DNA of 64,000 nt, taken from Halichondria panicea. Lineage: Eukaryota; Porifera; Demospongiae; Suberitida; Halichondriidae. The translations under genes were made by a program, and so were the position numbers. The notes under the pieces are model-generated. The model was not told the origin of the DNA and ran no database searches. It worked only from the letters and a program-made list of their open reading frames with translations. This document shows positions 9,813-22,180 of the stretch, piece after piece (within the stretch, counting starts at the first letter, position 1; each line of letters starts with the position of its first letter). The stretch is from contig NC_087387.1 in assembly GCF_963675165.1 (NCBI RefSeq), positions 5,482,990 through 5,546,989 of the forward strand, read 5' to 3'.

Positions 9813-12036
9813 ATGCAAGTCACAAGCTTATTGCTGTTGGCTGCCACTACTGCTATTGCCACAGCTCAGTCAACAGGTATATAGTTATGTGTGTATATAT
9901 ACTGCACATTCTGAATTATGCAATGCAGAGTTTTTCAATGGACAACTTCGTGAATCTAATTCAACACTTAGTTTACTTGAGTACTGTTATGATGGAGAAT
10001 GGAGAAGGATCTGTTCCAGAGACAGTCAGTGGGATACTGATATGTCAGTGGCTGCCTGTACAGAACTGGGCTACAGTGACTCTGGTAAGTCAACTATTCG
10101 TATGGTGGATGAATAAATTAATGTGGTTCTTCCTTTTAGAGGCAACTAAAATTCAAACACATTGTTCAAATCAATATCCTCCAATAAAAGTGTTCATTTT
10201 AAGTGACTGTAAAAAACCAGGACTAACCAATTGCACAGTGACACCCAGTGACGCTTGTGTTACCTCATGCTTTGTTGTGAGTTTACGAACGTGCAACACA
10301 GGTTGGTCATGATTTTCGGAGTGAATATTCACCTGAAACAATTTTCAATTTCAGCCAACTGCTGTTGGAGAGATAAGACTGGTGGGTGGATCTACTGACA
10401 AGGAGGGATGAGTGGAGGTGTGTGTGTGTGGGCGGCAGGAAATGGAGGACAGTTTGCACTGGCAGTCAAGAACTGGCAGGAGCTGTTTGTTCACAAATGG
10501 GATACATCTTTGAAGTTAACACAGTGGATTGATAAAATAATGTGCTGTGAATTATGATCCACAAACAGAAAGCACTGGGGCAGTAAGTAAATCATTTCCT
10601 CCTGGAGCATTCCCAGAGCACAGACTGGACTGTACACAACTAATCAATGGAACATGGCACTGTAGTCCAGTTGAACAACAATGTGACAGCTTTGTGGAGC
10701 TTGGAGTTGTTTGTATAAACTATAAGGAGTATTATCAACGCTTAAGGAACAGAACACTATCTACACACTTTCTTACTCGTTCAGAAGGTAAATTAGCTGC
10801 ACATGTATGCTGAAGCAGCGATCACTTGAATTCACGGAAACGTATTCTACTCCTCGGGAAACAACTACTAACAATAGCAGCTCAACTTCACTGCTAGCAG
10901 TAATTTCTGTTCTTGTTGTCCTACAAGCGGTTAAAATGATTGCATTAATCAGCACCTGTGTTGAAAGAACACAAACAAAAGTAGGAACTTATAATGCAAC
11001 ATAAGCATTAGCCTCGTTCCCTGGCCTTACTTTTTCTTGCTGTTGTCACTGTTCATCCATGAAAGACATAGTGCTAGTGAGGCAGCAAAGAAAGAAATGG
11101 GCGTACAGTTAAGAAAAAGTAAGGCCTGGTTTGGGAAATCGCGTGATCCACAAGGATTTTTATGAACGTGGGCGATATGTAGCCCACAATCGTGACGTAA
11201 GGTATTCTCCCACGCATTCAGAGTTAATAAGACTGTACTGAGACAACCACCAAGCTGTGCTGCAAGTCAGATCAGAGAACCAGCGTGGCCAGCTCTGGTG
11301 GCAGTAGCTACCTGCTATATATGATAATGATGACTAACTTAAGCTATTCTTGATCTATACTAGCATGTAGAAAGACACAAGAAAAGGTAATAGTCTGATA
11401 GAATCTGAACACACAATCTAGACTAGTAGATCATCTAGCTAAGCCTAAGGTATATAGCTAGCTATAGTGCTTGCAAACTTCCAGTTCCAAGTCCATGTCC
11501 AGCTTGCATGCTGCAGGCAAAGTTTTATTAGTCATAGATATCTGTGTGGGCAGTCCAACATCTCTAGCTCAGCATGCCCACGCTCATTTTCACCCTTCTA
11601 CCACCCTTCTACCCTCACGCGACTTCCCGATACAGGCTCTCCTTTTTCCTAACTCTACGTCTATTTCTTTCTTTATTCCTCTAATTAACTACCGTATTTT
11701 ATCTCATTGAACGATTAAGACAGTATTTTATCTTATTGAACGATTGTGATAAAGAACAGAAAAAGGAGAGCCTGTGTAGAGGCTACATAAGCATTGCCTG
11801 TGTTGTCTTAATACCAATGTGTTCTTATAATACTTGTACATATATATAGGGTGACCATGGCTACACAACAAGCTGACCTAACCTATGCAGTGGTTGGAGG
11901 TACACAAACTGAAATGAAGATCGACCCCAACATAGCTGCTAACCCAGCGTACGAGGCAGTCAAGTGTGACCAGAAGGACCACACCTACGATGTCGTCAGT
12001 GAGGGAGTGGCTTCAAGACAGAGGAGGGGCAATTGA
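9813..12036 (+). pseudogene. SRCR receptor unit E (tail A), multiply disrupted
   Basis: Exons: 9813-9876 (signal peptide), 9929-10084, 10140-10301, 10355-10515, 10569-10787, about 10838-10980 (TM) and 11850-12036 (tail). Domain 1 is open, though its first Cys is Phe (EFFNG). Exon 4 carries a 2-nt deletion, a CGA-to-TGA stop and a GT-repeat expansion, and its donor is lost (GAAGTTAAC). The TM-exon acceptor is CGG instead of CAG and the end of the TM exon is deleted. The last intron is enlarged by about 0.8 kb of unrelated sequence. The tail exon itself is perfect (LTYAVV, NPAYEAV, HTYDVV). Confidence 0.8.
11004..11780. repeat. Insertion in the last intron of unit E with inverted repeats
   Basis: Sequence absent from the last intron of all other units (about 70 bp there). 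It contains an inverted pair CCTGGCCTTACTTTTTCTT (about 11021) / AAGAAAAAGTAAGGCC (about 11112), another pair AGGCTCTCCTTTTTC (11633) / GAAAAAGGAGAGCCT (about 11759), and a short tandem repeat of GTATTTTATCT-ATTGAACGATT around 11693-11750. Probably more than one nested non-autonomous element. No convincing coding potential. Confidence 0.5.
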
Positions 12037-12990
12037 CATTATTTGTTGCAAACATACTTCGATTGTCGTGTAGCTATTATATACTAATTATATGTCATGT
12101 GCTAGGTGACTGTTTTTAACGACACATAATTATAGAGGAAACTATATAATAGTGGTCATTTGCTGCATCGTGTACAAAACGTGTATACACTAACTATACA
12201 TACAATGTTACCTCAACGAGGAGTTTTTTGCTTGCTCTCACTGCTATAATTATAGCTATAATTATAGATAGTGCATGTACATTCTACCAGACACCCCCTG
12301 GAATAGCCTGCATGGCAATAATGATAAGCTTTCAGTGACTGCTAAATAAGCATGTTGTTGATACACAGACTGTACATAACCAAACAACTATAATTATGCC
12401 ATTCACTCTGAATATAGTGACTATCGGGCAACTAAAGTTTCTACTGCAAAATACCATCACACACAATCACCGGTTGTATATAATGTCATAGTACATCGGA
12501 TAGTTCTATGGAATTTTGATACGAAAATGACATAATGTGTGCATGCACTGAACACTGCATGGCTTAAATTGATTTTGGTAAGTTAGTTATCAAGTGCTGC
12601 ATGCTACTGTTGATGCCTCGCGGCTTACAGGCATAATTTTGATAGTATGTGCCCTAGGACATACATCTATTCAGTATTTGTTTAGACAAAGAAACATAAA
12701 CATTGGTCAGAATGCAAAATAGTACTTAGCAAGCTCACGTGTGCATATGAAATTACCTACAGCAAAAGGAATTACAACAGCTAGTGTTAAATGTGCGTTT
12801 TATGTAGTGTACACAACAGTATTACCTACCCAAGACTGCATGTATCCTTGGGAGCTGAACTCCCCAATTCATTAAATAATCCTCCCATAAAAATTATTAT
12901 AGTAGGAGCCATGCAGCGCCAACAAACACCCCTAAAGTATCTACGTCCTTGCGGCGGGTACCTATATTACAGTTTTATCATGTGTTATCC
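12037..12990. other. 3' flank of unit E, duplicated spacer
   Basis: No gene seen. About 12060-12730 is closely similar to 36800-37470 behind unit N, marking a block duplication of unit plus downstream spacer. Confidence 0.6.
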
Positions 12991-13240
12991 TAGTAAAGAG
13001 AGTACCAACTCATCACAAACAACAATAAGTGTCACATGCCCTAAACACACAACTCATGTTTACCCATACTAATGTGTTGTTCCTACTAACGTTGGTTTCT
13101 GCAATCTCCACACAGTGTTGATGCAGGTATACTATCTCAACAAGCAATCAGAGCTATATACACAACAGGACATCAACACACAGAGGTCACCCTACACAAT
13201 CTACACTGGTAGGCTAAACAGAGGTGATAAAGTTAATTGC
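12991..13240 (+). pseudogene. Tail B fragment
   Basis: The end of a type B TM exon (ACAAACAACA then a mutated donor ATAAGTG) and the start of a tail B exon from about 13117 (VDAG, TQQDINTQR, TGRLNRGDK). The tail is cut off after about 40 codons and no upstream exons are present. It is the first appearance of tail B in the window, far from the tail B units at 52-63 kb. Confidence 0.65.
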
Positions 13241-13377
13241 TACTTTTGCTGGCTAATAAATGTGGAAGTACCTGCCATATTTTTGCAATTTGTTGTTGCG
13301 AAGCGATTACCACTTGCAAAATTCAAATACTTTGATATACTCGCAAAACATTCTATTATGGCTGTAGCTTAGAACAA

Positions 13378-14996
13378 CTCAGGTACATTCAGGACTGGGA
13401 CTAGCCTCGATCCCAGGCCGAGTTTTCGCTTTTATAACGGTTAGGCGAACAACTGGGCCTGGTACTAGTTGTCTGCGCATGCGTCAGTCGTTCGTCAGAT
13501 TCTGACGAATGGATATTCTCGTTCACTTTCGTGACATTTATATTTGTGTACTATCGTGTACTAGAAGTCAGTTCCCGTTTTATCATTATTTGGAATGGCT
13601 CTTAGCTGAAGCTTCTCTCTTCTCTGAAGCTTATTCTGAAGACTGAACAACAAGGGAAGAGGTATAAAGCTTTGTCAAGCTTGTTAAGGTCAGATATTTT
13701 GTGTGGGCCCTATGGCCGGCTATGCTATCAAGTCTTGTTCATGTTTGGCAAGAATGTAGGTAGACTATAGTTTCATCATTAATATGGTGGATCAAGTGAA
13801 GAGTGTGAGCTAGAGAACTTGGTGCTGCCATCATCAGCTCGTCGACAATGACACTATAACCGAGAAATTTAATATGTATAGATCTACACGTATTTAAAAT
13901 GTCTACTTCTCTGTACAGGAGCAATGGCTAATATCCAGCTATCCCAACAGTGCTCCTCTTGGCTATACTAACGGACGAGACTGGACAGTTTGAGGTAAGG
14001 GTTTAACCGTCTTTGGTTTCTTTTAATATTGTCCTATACTCACAGACACAGGACTGGAGTATGACCTGCTCATTCGAGCGTTGCTGGGTAGCTCAGAGAC
14101 ATCAAGAGAATCTACGTTTTCTCAAGCAATGAGTTACGAGTTGGGGCCTAGAATCAGAGAAGTCCAGCAGCCTGCTAAATCTTTTTGAAACGTAATTTGA
14201 AGGCATTCAATCATCCTGAAGTTGCCCTGGGTCACTGTAATTGTGCTGCAGCACAACTGGCAACTCCCCAGGCCTTTGTGAAGCAGCTCCCTATGTGCAT
14301 CTTTTGTGTACTCACTCTGTGCATTTTCTGTGTACAAATTTCGATTATTGATTTATTAAATATTTTTGCCGACCACAAATATACAATGAAAATTTGACGC
14401 ATGCGCAGACAACTAGTACCAGGCCCAGTTGTTCGCCTAACCGTTATAAAAGCGAAAACTCGGCCTGGGATCGAGGCTAGACTGGGACCAGCAATTATTG
14501 CTGATTCAGCGGAAACGAAGCTCCGCCCACGATTTTTACTATCAATTGTGCAGTAAAAATGGAGTTTTGCTGCTCTAATCTTTAGCTCAAATTCCGGAGC
14601 GTAAAACATTAGTTAAAGTGTTTACTTTTTAGTGCAGTAGTTAGTTCAAAGCTATATACAGGCACTACCGTTAGCGCCTAACAGTGGGATCAGCTAAAGG
14701 TGAGATTTTCTAAATAAAGTACTTTTTCAGCTTAATATTTTGCATGTAAAGGCTAATAACTTACTTTTCATTGATCCCACTGTTAGGCGCTAACGGTAGT
14801 GCCTGCATATAGCTTTGAACTAACTACTGCACTAAAAAGTAAACACTTTAACTAAGGTTTTACGCTCCGGAATTTGAGCTAAAGATTAGAGCAAAACTCA
14901 ATTTTTACTGCACAATTGATAGTAAAAATCGTGGGCGGAGCTTCGTTTCCGCTGAATCAGCAATAATTGCTGGTCCCAGTCCTTAATGTACCTGAG
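13378..14996. mobile_element. Foldback element, interrupted by a nested MULE-like element
   Basis: Outer element with inverted arms of over 200 bp: the left arm starts CTCAGGTACATTCAGGACTGGGAC (13378) and continues after the nested insert at 14489; the right arm ends at 14996 with the complement. The arms pair through GATTCAGCGGAAACGAAGC and CTAACAGTGGGATCA around a loop of about 70 bp. Without the insert it is about 0.53 kb. No ORF. The left arm is split by the element at 13402-14479. Confidence 0.8.
13402..14479. mobile_element. MULE-like non-autonomous element with 9-bp target duplication
   Basis: 1078 bp bounded by inverted repeats of nearly 90 bp starting TAGCCTCGATCCCAGGCCG and ending with the complement. 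GACTGGGAC occurs perfectly on both sides (13393-13401 and 14480-14488), and the joined outer sequence restores the arm of the host foldback element. Long TIRs and a 9-bp duplication fit the Mutator superfamily; no transposase was recognised. A relative with similar ends lies at 20791-21408. Confidence 0.85.
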
Positions 14997-15579
14997 AAGG
15001 ACACAGCCTAACTTTTTATACAAAACACTTCGACAGGACATTCAGAACATGCATTATTCAGGGGAAACTACAATCAATGTGAGGCGAAGTATATTTATAT
15101 TGAACGTTAATTTCCCTCCCTATAATGCGTAAGTGTGATCCTCCTGCATGCATGACCAGGTCACTTAGTTTGTGTGAGCTTCCTATAGGTTAAACATATT
15201 AAGCTCAAAACGTTTATGCTGACTATACGGGAGTGAAAAACATGTCAATCCTATATACCTTTGTATACAAAAATGAGCGCAGTGATTGAAAGGATGAAAT
15301 TGCCGATAAAGTGCAAAAAGGGCATTAATTCTCATAACAAAATATATTCTACTGAGTGTCTCCAAAGCACCATTCTCCGTTGTATATATCCGTATACTCA
15401 GTGAGTATAATTATAGGAACGTGAAGCATGTGATTGAAACATTTGCAGGCTTGTTATCATGACAGAGGAAACTAAATTAAATATACATCCATTTGCGTGC
15501 ATGTAAGCATCAAAACTACATCCTGTATACATAATAAAACTTGGATATAGCTAGAATCTATTCTATTGCTACTATCAAA
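14997..15579. other. Spacer upstream of unit F
   Basis: No gene or clear repeat recognised. It presumably holds the promoter and 5' UTR of unit F. AT-rich. Confidence 0.4.
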
Positions 15580-17041
15580 ATGCAGGTCTCAAAGATATTG
15601 GTGTTAGCTGTTGCTACTATCGCTACAGCTCAATCATCACGAGGTAGCAATAATTGTGTACATGCTAAATCAGACTTAACTATCAATGAATATAGAATGC
15701 TTCAATGGACAAATTAGTGAAGGTACTACTAATTTCCTTGAGTATTGTTACAATGGAGAATGGAGATGGATTTGTTACCAAGACAGTCAGTGGAACCACG
15801 AGAAGACAATATCTGTATGCACACAACTGGGTTACAGTGCACTCGGTGAGTTATTATCAAGTAAAGAGTAGATAGCTCGTAATATCTTTATATACAGGAG
15901 TAGCAGACGAGCAATGTGGGACTATACAAAGAAAAGTTGTCACATTGACTAACTGCAATGAACAGCATCTCACAGAATGCATAGTCACGGCCAGTGACAA
16001 CTGCACTACCTGTTCTTACTTGTATTTAATATGTTCCGCAGGTTGGTGCATATAATGTTGCCATGCGGTTTTAGCATACTAAATTTATTTCAGCCGTCTG
16101 CACTGATGGAGAGATAAGACTGGTGGATGGATCCACCGACAGAGAGGGACGAGTGGAGGTGTGTGTGGGTGGCAGGCGATGGAGGACAGTTTGCGCTGGC
16201 AGTCAAGAACTGGCAGGAGCTGTTTGTTCACAAATGGGATACATCTTTGAAGGTAACACTAAAACAATGTAATGTGGATATAATTATCTACCAACAGCAA
16301 GTGTTGTTGCACTACCAAACTCATTTCCTCCTGGAGCATTTCCTGAGTACAGACTAGACTGTACACAACTAAGCAATGGAGCGTGGCACTGTAGTCCAGT
16401 TGAACAACAATGTGACAGATTTGTGGAGCTTGGTGTGGTCTGTAAGAACTATGAAGATCTATACAATGAATGTTCAATGAACTGTACACTGCCAGTAGCT
16501 ACTACACTGTCGACAATATTAACCAATATGCAAGTAACTACTCAGACGCCTACTAGTTTAGATGAAGGTAACATTTGTTTATCTGCATGTCGATGGAAAA
16601 ATTGCTTGATTTTTTCGTTCACACAGAAATTTATTCGACTCCTCGGGCAACGACTAATAACAATGGCAGCTCAACTTCACTGCTAGCAGTAATTGCTGTT
16701 CTTGTTGTCCTACAAGTGACTACAATGATTGTACTAATCAGCACCTGTGTTGTCTTCAAGAGGAAACTCAAACAAAAGTAAAGCTGTAACAAACTATAAT
16801 ACATTTGTCTCCTAAACATGCTTGTGTTCTTATAATACTTGTACATATATACAGGGTGACCATGGCTACACAACAAGTTGACCTATCCTATGCAGTGGTT
16901 GGAGGTACACAAACTGAAATGAAGATCGACCCCAACATAGCTGCTAACCCAGCGTACGAGGCAGTCAAGTGTGACCAGGAGGACCACACCTACGATGTCG
17001 TCAGTGAGGGGGTGGCTTCAAGACAGAGGAGGGGCAATTGA
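15580..17041 (+). CDS. SRCR receptor unit F (tail A, intact)
   Basis: Seven exons, all with GT-AG borders and an uninterrupted frame of 374 residues: 15580-15643 (signal MQVSKILVLAVATIATAQ), 15696-15845, 15898-16041, 16094-16252, 16298-16567, 16627-16777 and 16855-17041. Domain 1 (ECFNGQISEG ... CSAG) is encoded by exons 2-3. Domain 2 (IRLVDGSTDREGRVEV, WRTVC, AGAVCSQMGY, WHCSPVEQQC, ELGVVC) is encoded by exons 4-5. A Thr-rich stalk and a TM helix (AVIAVLVVLQVTTMIVLIST) follow, then tail A with LSYAVV (ITIM consensus), NPAYEAV and HTYDVV. It is the most complete tail A receptor here. The donor of the last intron makes AAG-TAA, giving a possible tail-less isoform. Ligand unknown; function as a recognition receptor inferred. 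Confidence 0.87.
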
Positions 17042-18350
17042 CATTAAGTATTATTTAGAACACACCTAGCCAAGATTAAGTGTTTTAATCTGCGTGCCGT
17101 GGATGGCCTCAAGGTTAACGTGGTGCTCGAGGCGCAGCCGAGTGCATTACGTAACCGAGAGGCCATCCGAGTGCACCAGCATTAAAACACGTGACTTGGC
17201 TACGTGTATTCTAAAGGATTTAGTGCTGTCACGTGAGCTCTATAGCCTCGTGGCAGCTAGATCTAGCTACATTTTAAATCAGTTGCTGGTGGCTAGCTAT
17301 AGCTAGCTAGACGTAATAGCAAGTTTTAGTAGGTTTGTAGATCCAGTAACTGATGCAAAGGAGAAGGAGATACGATCTAAAGCTATCTGGACTGACTGGG
17401 CATGTTCTCGACTTATTTCTCCTGCTGACCAACAGTCCCGATTTCACTACTGGATATGCCTCCAGCTGATCTGGCTTACTGGATGGGAAACTTTGTGCGC
17501 AAACTATATGGCAATGAGTATCTGGTTTGCTCTTTTGGAAAGCTATGATATTCGAACCACCTTTGATGAAACGATTATATGGATCTGGCTTAGGTACAGG
17601 TATGTACATCTTCGAAGCAAGCTGAGCCTATTTCTCCAGACGAAAAAGCGATGCTATAGTCAAGTCAGCAATTTGGTACACTTACTACACATGAAACAAG
17701 TCGAAACAATAACATTCAACTTTCTCAGCTTTGCTTGTGTACATATTCAATCTGCTTGTATTATTATGATGACATTCAGATTCAATCTGCTTGTATTATG
17801 ATTGTTTGATAAAAAGTGTGCATTAACAAACCAACTTAAAGCACACTTAAGTGTGGATTAAGTTATTTAATCCATGGTCACCTGACTACATTCAGATAAG
17901 CTGATTGGCTGGAGATCATGTGATCAGCACTAACTTTAAATAGAAGGTTGTGTGTGTAGCTCCTTATATTTACTAACCAAGAGTGTTAGAAACTAGAAGG
18001 CTCATTATTATGACGACACGTAGAGGAGAGAATCTTACATGTGTAATAGTGGACAATTACTGCATCGTGTACAGGTCATGTGTACATTCTTCATATAATA
18101 GCCTGCATAAATATGGCAATAATAACATGTATAGATTCATATTCAGAGGTTTAGACGGTGCAAAATAAACATTAATTGGTTAGGATGTTATTCTCATAGG
18201 ATGGCCAGGGACAGTAACAAATGTCTCTATTTGGATGTACGCTATAAGAGAGACGAGCATAAACTACTGATCATGGAAGCAGCATGCACTTGATGAGTTA
18301 CATGAATATATAAGTTTGAAACAATAACACAAAGTGACCCTTCATCTTAC
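17042..18350. other. 3' flank of unit F with a roughly 0.9-kb insertion
   Basis: Sequence from about 17930 matches the 3' flank of units A and I, so about 17050-17930 is inserted. The insertion starts with a foldback hairpin (17067-17202: TAGCCAAGATTAAGTGTTTTAAT pairs with its downstream complement; GGATGGCCTC pairs with GAGGCCATCC). An open stretch at 17493-17801 resembles no family I know. Confidence 0.5.
17067..17202. repeat. Foldback hairpin
   Basis: About 136 bp of imperfect palindrome: TAGCCAAG...GTTTTAAT...GTGGATGGCCTC on the left and GAGGCCATCCGAGTGCACC...ATTAAAACAC...CTTGGCTA on the right. Non-coding. Confidence 0.7.
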
Positions 18351-18555
18351 CTCCAAGGTCGTTAGGTTCAAACACCCCCGGATATATCCCGGACCTAGTC
18401 TGGTATCGCCCAGTCAGCAGAACTGCTTGAGACGGACTACATACTGGACTAGTGGTGTAGAACTGAGTGAAGACGAGACCCTGCTCGGCTAGTAACTGGA
18501 GGTGGGGGGTATTGGAGGTGGGGTGTCCATAGGGAGTGAGGTCGCCATAGCCAAG

Positions 18556-20260
18556 CTGTGTGGAGGGGGAGGTAGTGACAAACAACATAAATAAATCAGC
18601 AGCTATATACATACAGTCATATATATTAGTAAAACCAGTAGGTTTTACATAGGATTGGCAGTGGGTTTGCCCATGTTTAGCAATATTTCAATTATTTTGA
18701 CTCCTGTTCAAACTGTTCTATCTCTGCAGGGAAAGGCCACATCAAGGAACTGGCTAGACAGATAGTTTATTTAGCCTTTTCTCTCTTTGTATCTCTCATT
18801 TCATAATCCATGAACATTTTAATGAACGAATATTATCATTTTAAAAATTGCACTATTTCGACGTTTCACCGCTCTTTGTCTGACTGACTAAGTAGATCTA
18901 AGTAAGTAGACTAAGTAAGTAAGTGAGTAAGTTTCTTGCCCAGCATTTTCTCCAAGTACAGCCATCTCCAGGACATTCTGCACAGGGTTTCCAAACGACT
19001 ACAACCTGGATTACAAAGCGCTTCTTCAGATTTGCGATTGCTTCCACAAGGCAGATGACCTCTCAGTATCTATTTCTCTTACCTAGACAATTCCGCCATC
19101 TTTAATGACTCAGCAATTTCGTTGTGGCCAATTAATAATAGATAGGCGTGGCTAAGAAACCGTGTGTGCCTAGCGCCTAAAATCAGTGCAGCAGTGCTTT
19201 TCCAGAGCCTGAGGTGTTGTTTTCTTCACACTGTTCAGCTCTAGCTCCCTTTCTCTGACAGGCATGCTATATGCACTGGCATATAGCATGCTCTTAAAAT
19301 GGCTGTCATTTATAATACTGATTCACAAGTTCAACATATCAAGAACATAACTCATTACTATAATTATTAGTCCAGAGATATTCGAGAAGATATCTGATTA
19401 GTCCTGTCTTCTCTTCTTGAACTTCTGTACTGCCTCTTGACGTTCCACTTATGCATGTCATAATACGTAAATTTATACTTCTGTACTGAAAAAGAAAGGG
19501 AATCCGACTAGAAAAACATTTGCAATGTGAAAAATTGCTAGGATTGGCCAGGGGAACCACAAAAAAGCGTGGAAACAAGAAATCAGACGAGAGCATAACT
19601 CCAATCCGTTACAACGTCATGAACATGCACAATGCATATATAGACTGTGTTCCAGATCCATCTACCATGCAGCTTCCATCCACCACATCATTCCATGCAG
19701 GTCACCAGTACGGTCCGTGCATGTTACTACGCATGGATGGACTGTGTGTACCTGTGCTCAACACTGCATGTATTAGGAACATCAATTCAGTACAAATCAT
19801 AATGATTATATGCCCGCACATTCCAAAATGGATATATAATAAATAGCTATATAGGGATTGCATGGTCATCACTCCACCAGTAAAAATTGCGTGGTATATT
19901 GGCCAGGAAAACATAGAAAACTACCAGTACATATGATTGACGTTGTAACGGATTGGAGTTATGCTCTCGTCTGATTTCTTGTTTCCATGCTTTTTTGTGG
20001 TTCCCCTGGCCAATCCTAGCAATTTTTCACATTGCAAATGTTTTTCTAGTCGGATATATATATATATAGGTCTACTTATGTTATACACTAAGCTAAGGAT
20101 ACACTCACTACTTATATCTACAGGCACAGAAGAAGTGAGTGCATGGTGGTCATTTCACTCATTCAATTGTCAATGCAAGCACGCACATGCACACAACTCG
20201 TATTATAGCTACTGAATTTGACACAACTACATATTACACAGATGTACAGCATACACCCAC
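18556..20260. other. Enlarged intron of sulfatase fragment S2
   Basis: About 1.7 kb between the two exons, containing an inverted-repeat element (19503-20054) and otherwise unrecognised AT-rich sequence (about 18620-19480). Confidence 0.5.
19503..20054. mobile_element. Inverted-repeat element in the sulfatase intron
   Basis: 552 bp with inverted arms of about 113 bp starting TCCGACTAGAAAAACATTTG and ending CAAATGTTTTTCTAGTCGGA; the arms run inward to TCCGTTACAACGTCA. No clear target duplication and no ORF. The right arm borders a TA dinucleotide tract. Confidence 0.75.
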
Positions 20261-20790
20261 ATCATCGACTAGGAACAGCACCACGTTGGGTGGTGTGGCG
20301 GCCATGACAACGGCTAGCAGAGAGACCAACAGAAAACTCTCCAGGTGAGGCAACATTGTGAAATTTATAAAGTTGACTATAGTTCAGTGAGACTATAATT
20401 ATGCAACCTGTACTCTTGATATACATAGCTGGTTATATTTAGAAACTGTGCTGGCATTCACTCTAGTGTTGATTAGCTGATTCCATTGTCATGAGTCGCT
20501 GAGCGCAGTAAGATTTGAATGACAGACTTTTAGATGGACAAGACAATAAAGGTACAAGACTTGCACAAGTCATGTGTGTATACAATTACAAGACCCTCCC
20601 CCTTCCTTCCTTCTCTGCATGACAGCATTGAAATTGCTGCATGCACATAAGTAGCTGATAATAATCTTGAGCATTTCCCCTTTACCTTGAACAAAACTTA
20701 GCAAGATACAAATAACGGCAAGACGGCATATAAAAGAGAGGACATGCAACAGCAAAACAGCAGAATCCATGCACCATGCATATATGGCGG

Positions 20791-21408
20791 TAGCCTCGAT
20801 CCCAGGCCGCACTTCACTCAGGGAAGTGGGCCTGGTATCGACTGCTTGCGCATGCGCTAATATCCCCCGGTAACTGGGGGCTTTGGATTACATCGTATAT
20901 TATGCTCAGTAAAATTATGAATCACAACGAACGGAAGTGGATTAAAGGAAGTAGATAGAAAGTTCGATTGAAGGCCATCGGATAGCATTCTCTGATAGCT
21001 ACCCTTAGCCTGCTATGCTAACAACAGACTCACAGCCGGCAACAGTGTGGATAACGATCGTCTAAACGGAGTGAAAGCTGACAAGAGCCTATATGTACAG
21101 GCCACGCCCATTTAACACTAACTTTGGTGAAAGTCTACAGACAGTAAATATACAACTGCTACTAATTCTGAAAGTCTACTATACAACTGCTACTGATTCT
21201 ATCAGAAGAAAATAACTGTACAACAAACCTACACAGCTCTGTCTCTAGCTAGCTAGCTAGCTATAATTATAGCTCTGTGTATGATTTTTAGTCTCTGATG
21301 AATCAGTATTATAGGAAATTTTACGGGGAAAAATATCCCAAAATTTTGCGCATGCGTAAGCAGTCGATAGCAGGCCTTCTTTTCTATGAAGGCCGGTGAA
21401 GGAGGCTA
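20791..21408. mobile_element. MULE-like element related to 13402-14479
   Basis: 618 bp with diverged inverted ends beginning TAGCCTCGATCCCAGGCC and ending GGCCGGTGAAGGAGGCTA; GTATCGACTGCTTGCGCATG pairs with GCATGCGTAAGCAGTCGATA. The flanks ATATGGCGG and GTAGGGCGG match at 7 of 9 positions, consistent with an aged 9-bp duplication. Non-autonomous. Confidence 0.7.
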
Positions 21409-21638
21409 GTAGGGCGGATGAATGTACATGCATGCATGGAGTGCGAAATTAGCACTTCATGCAAATGCACATTGTTCCTCCCACAAAGTGAATTCTGCTT
21501 GCTACGTGCATATACTAGAGTTGCATACCTTTATGAATAATTTGTTGAAGGTACCGTTTTTAAATCACAGTTTTCAAAAGGAAGTAATAATTTCTAGTTT
21601 GCATATACGTAGAAGCAAAGATCACTCTACAGTACAAC

Positions 21639-21955
21639 ATGAAAGTGCTTAGCATACTACTGCTATCTATCTTTACTTCAGTTGTTTGTAGGAGTATTAT
21701 TAACGCTCAAGGGACAACACACTATTCTATTATATACACAGTTTACCTAGTTTAGAAGGTATATCTGCGCATGCTGAAGCAGCAATCGCTTGAATTCACA
21801 GAAACGAATCCGGACACAACTACTAAAAATGGCAGCTCAACTTCACTGCTAGCAGTAATTGCTGTTCTTGTTGTGTTACAAGCGGCTACAATGATGGCAC
21901 TAATCAGCACCTGTGTTGTCTTTTTGTGTTGTCTTTTTTTTTTCTTTTTTTTTTT
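21639..21955 (+). pseudogene. SRCR receptor unit G, internally deleted
   Basis: A signal-peptide start (ATG at 21639, MKVLSILLLSIFTS) is fused directly to the middle of an exon 5 (GTTGTTTGTAGGAGTATTA), so nearly the whole ectodomain is lost. A TM exon follows from about 21804 (NGSSTSLLAVIAVLVVLQAA) but runs into a T-rich tract after CVVF instead of KRKLKQK. No tail exon. Confidence 0.7.
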
Positions 21956-22180
21956 AACAACCTCTCAACATTAAAGGCCACCTTTGTATAAAGGCCAAAA
22001 CATTGTTCCCCAAAGGTGTCCGTTATAGAGGGGTTCCACTGTATATCACAAGGTTGGGGTTTTTTGTGGTTGGCATAAGAATTTTATGTATGCACAGCCG
22101 ACCACAAGTAGTTGCAAACTAAGTGTCCTATAAAACGAGTGAAATCATTAGTTCAACGATTCACTCTGCGCACATTTATT

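Larger units (their letters stand above)
18351..20356 (-). pseudogene. Arylsulfatase 5' fragment, copy S2 (two intact exons)
   Basis: Minus strand. Exon 1 (20261-20356) encodes a signal peptide, then PPNVVLFLVDD, the metal-binding Asp pair at a sulfatase N-terminus; donor GTGGGT. Exon 2 (18351-18555) joins in phase 0 to give [15 protein letters not shown] and continues through [15 protein letters not shown] and TGRYQTRSGIYPGVFEPNDLGG with donor GTAAG. This is the N-terminal fifth of a type I (arylsulfatase A/B-like) sulfatase. The formylglycine motif C-x-P-S-R reads CSPSQ, which should prevent normal cysteine conversion. No downstream exons follow; the flank of unit F begins instead. The gene is thus a 5' fragment, though its promoter and exons look usable. 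Confidence 0.8.

Noticed and set aside
14232-14609. Minus-strand ORF of 125 codons
   Set aside because: Lies across the arm of two nested inverted-repeat elements and spans their boundary; no recognisable domain.
17493-17801. Possible gene of 102 codons
   Set aside because: Open by chance in an insertion lacking introns, homologues in the window or recognisable motifs; kept only as part of the spacer description.
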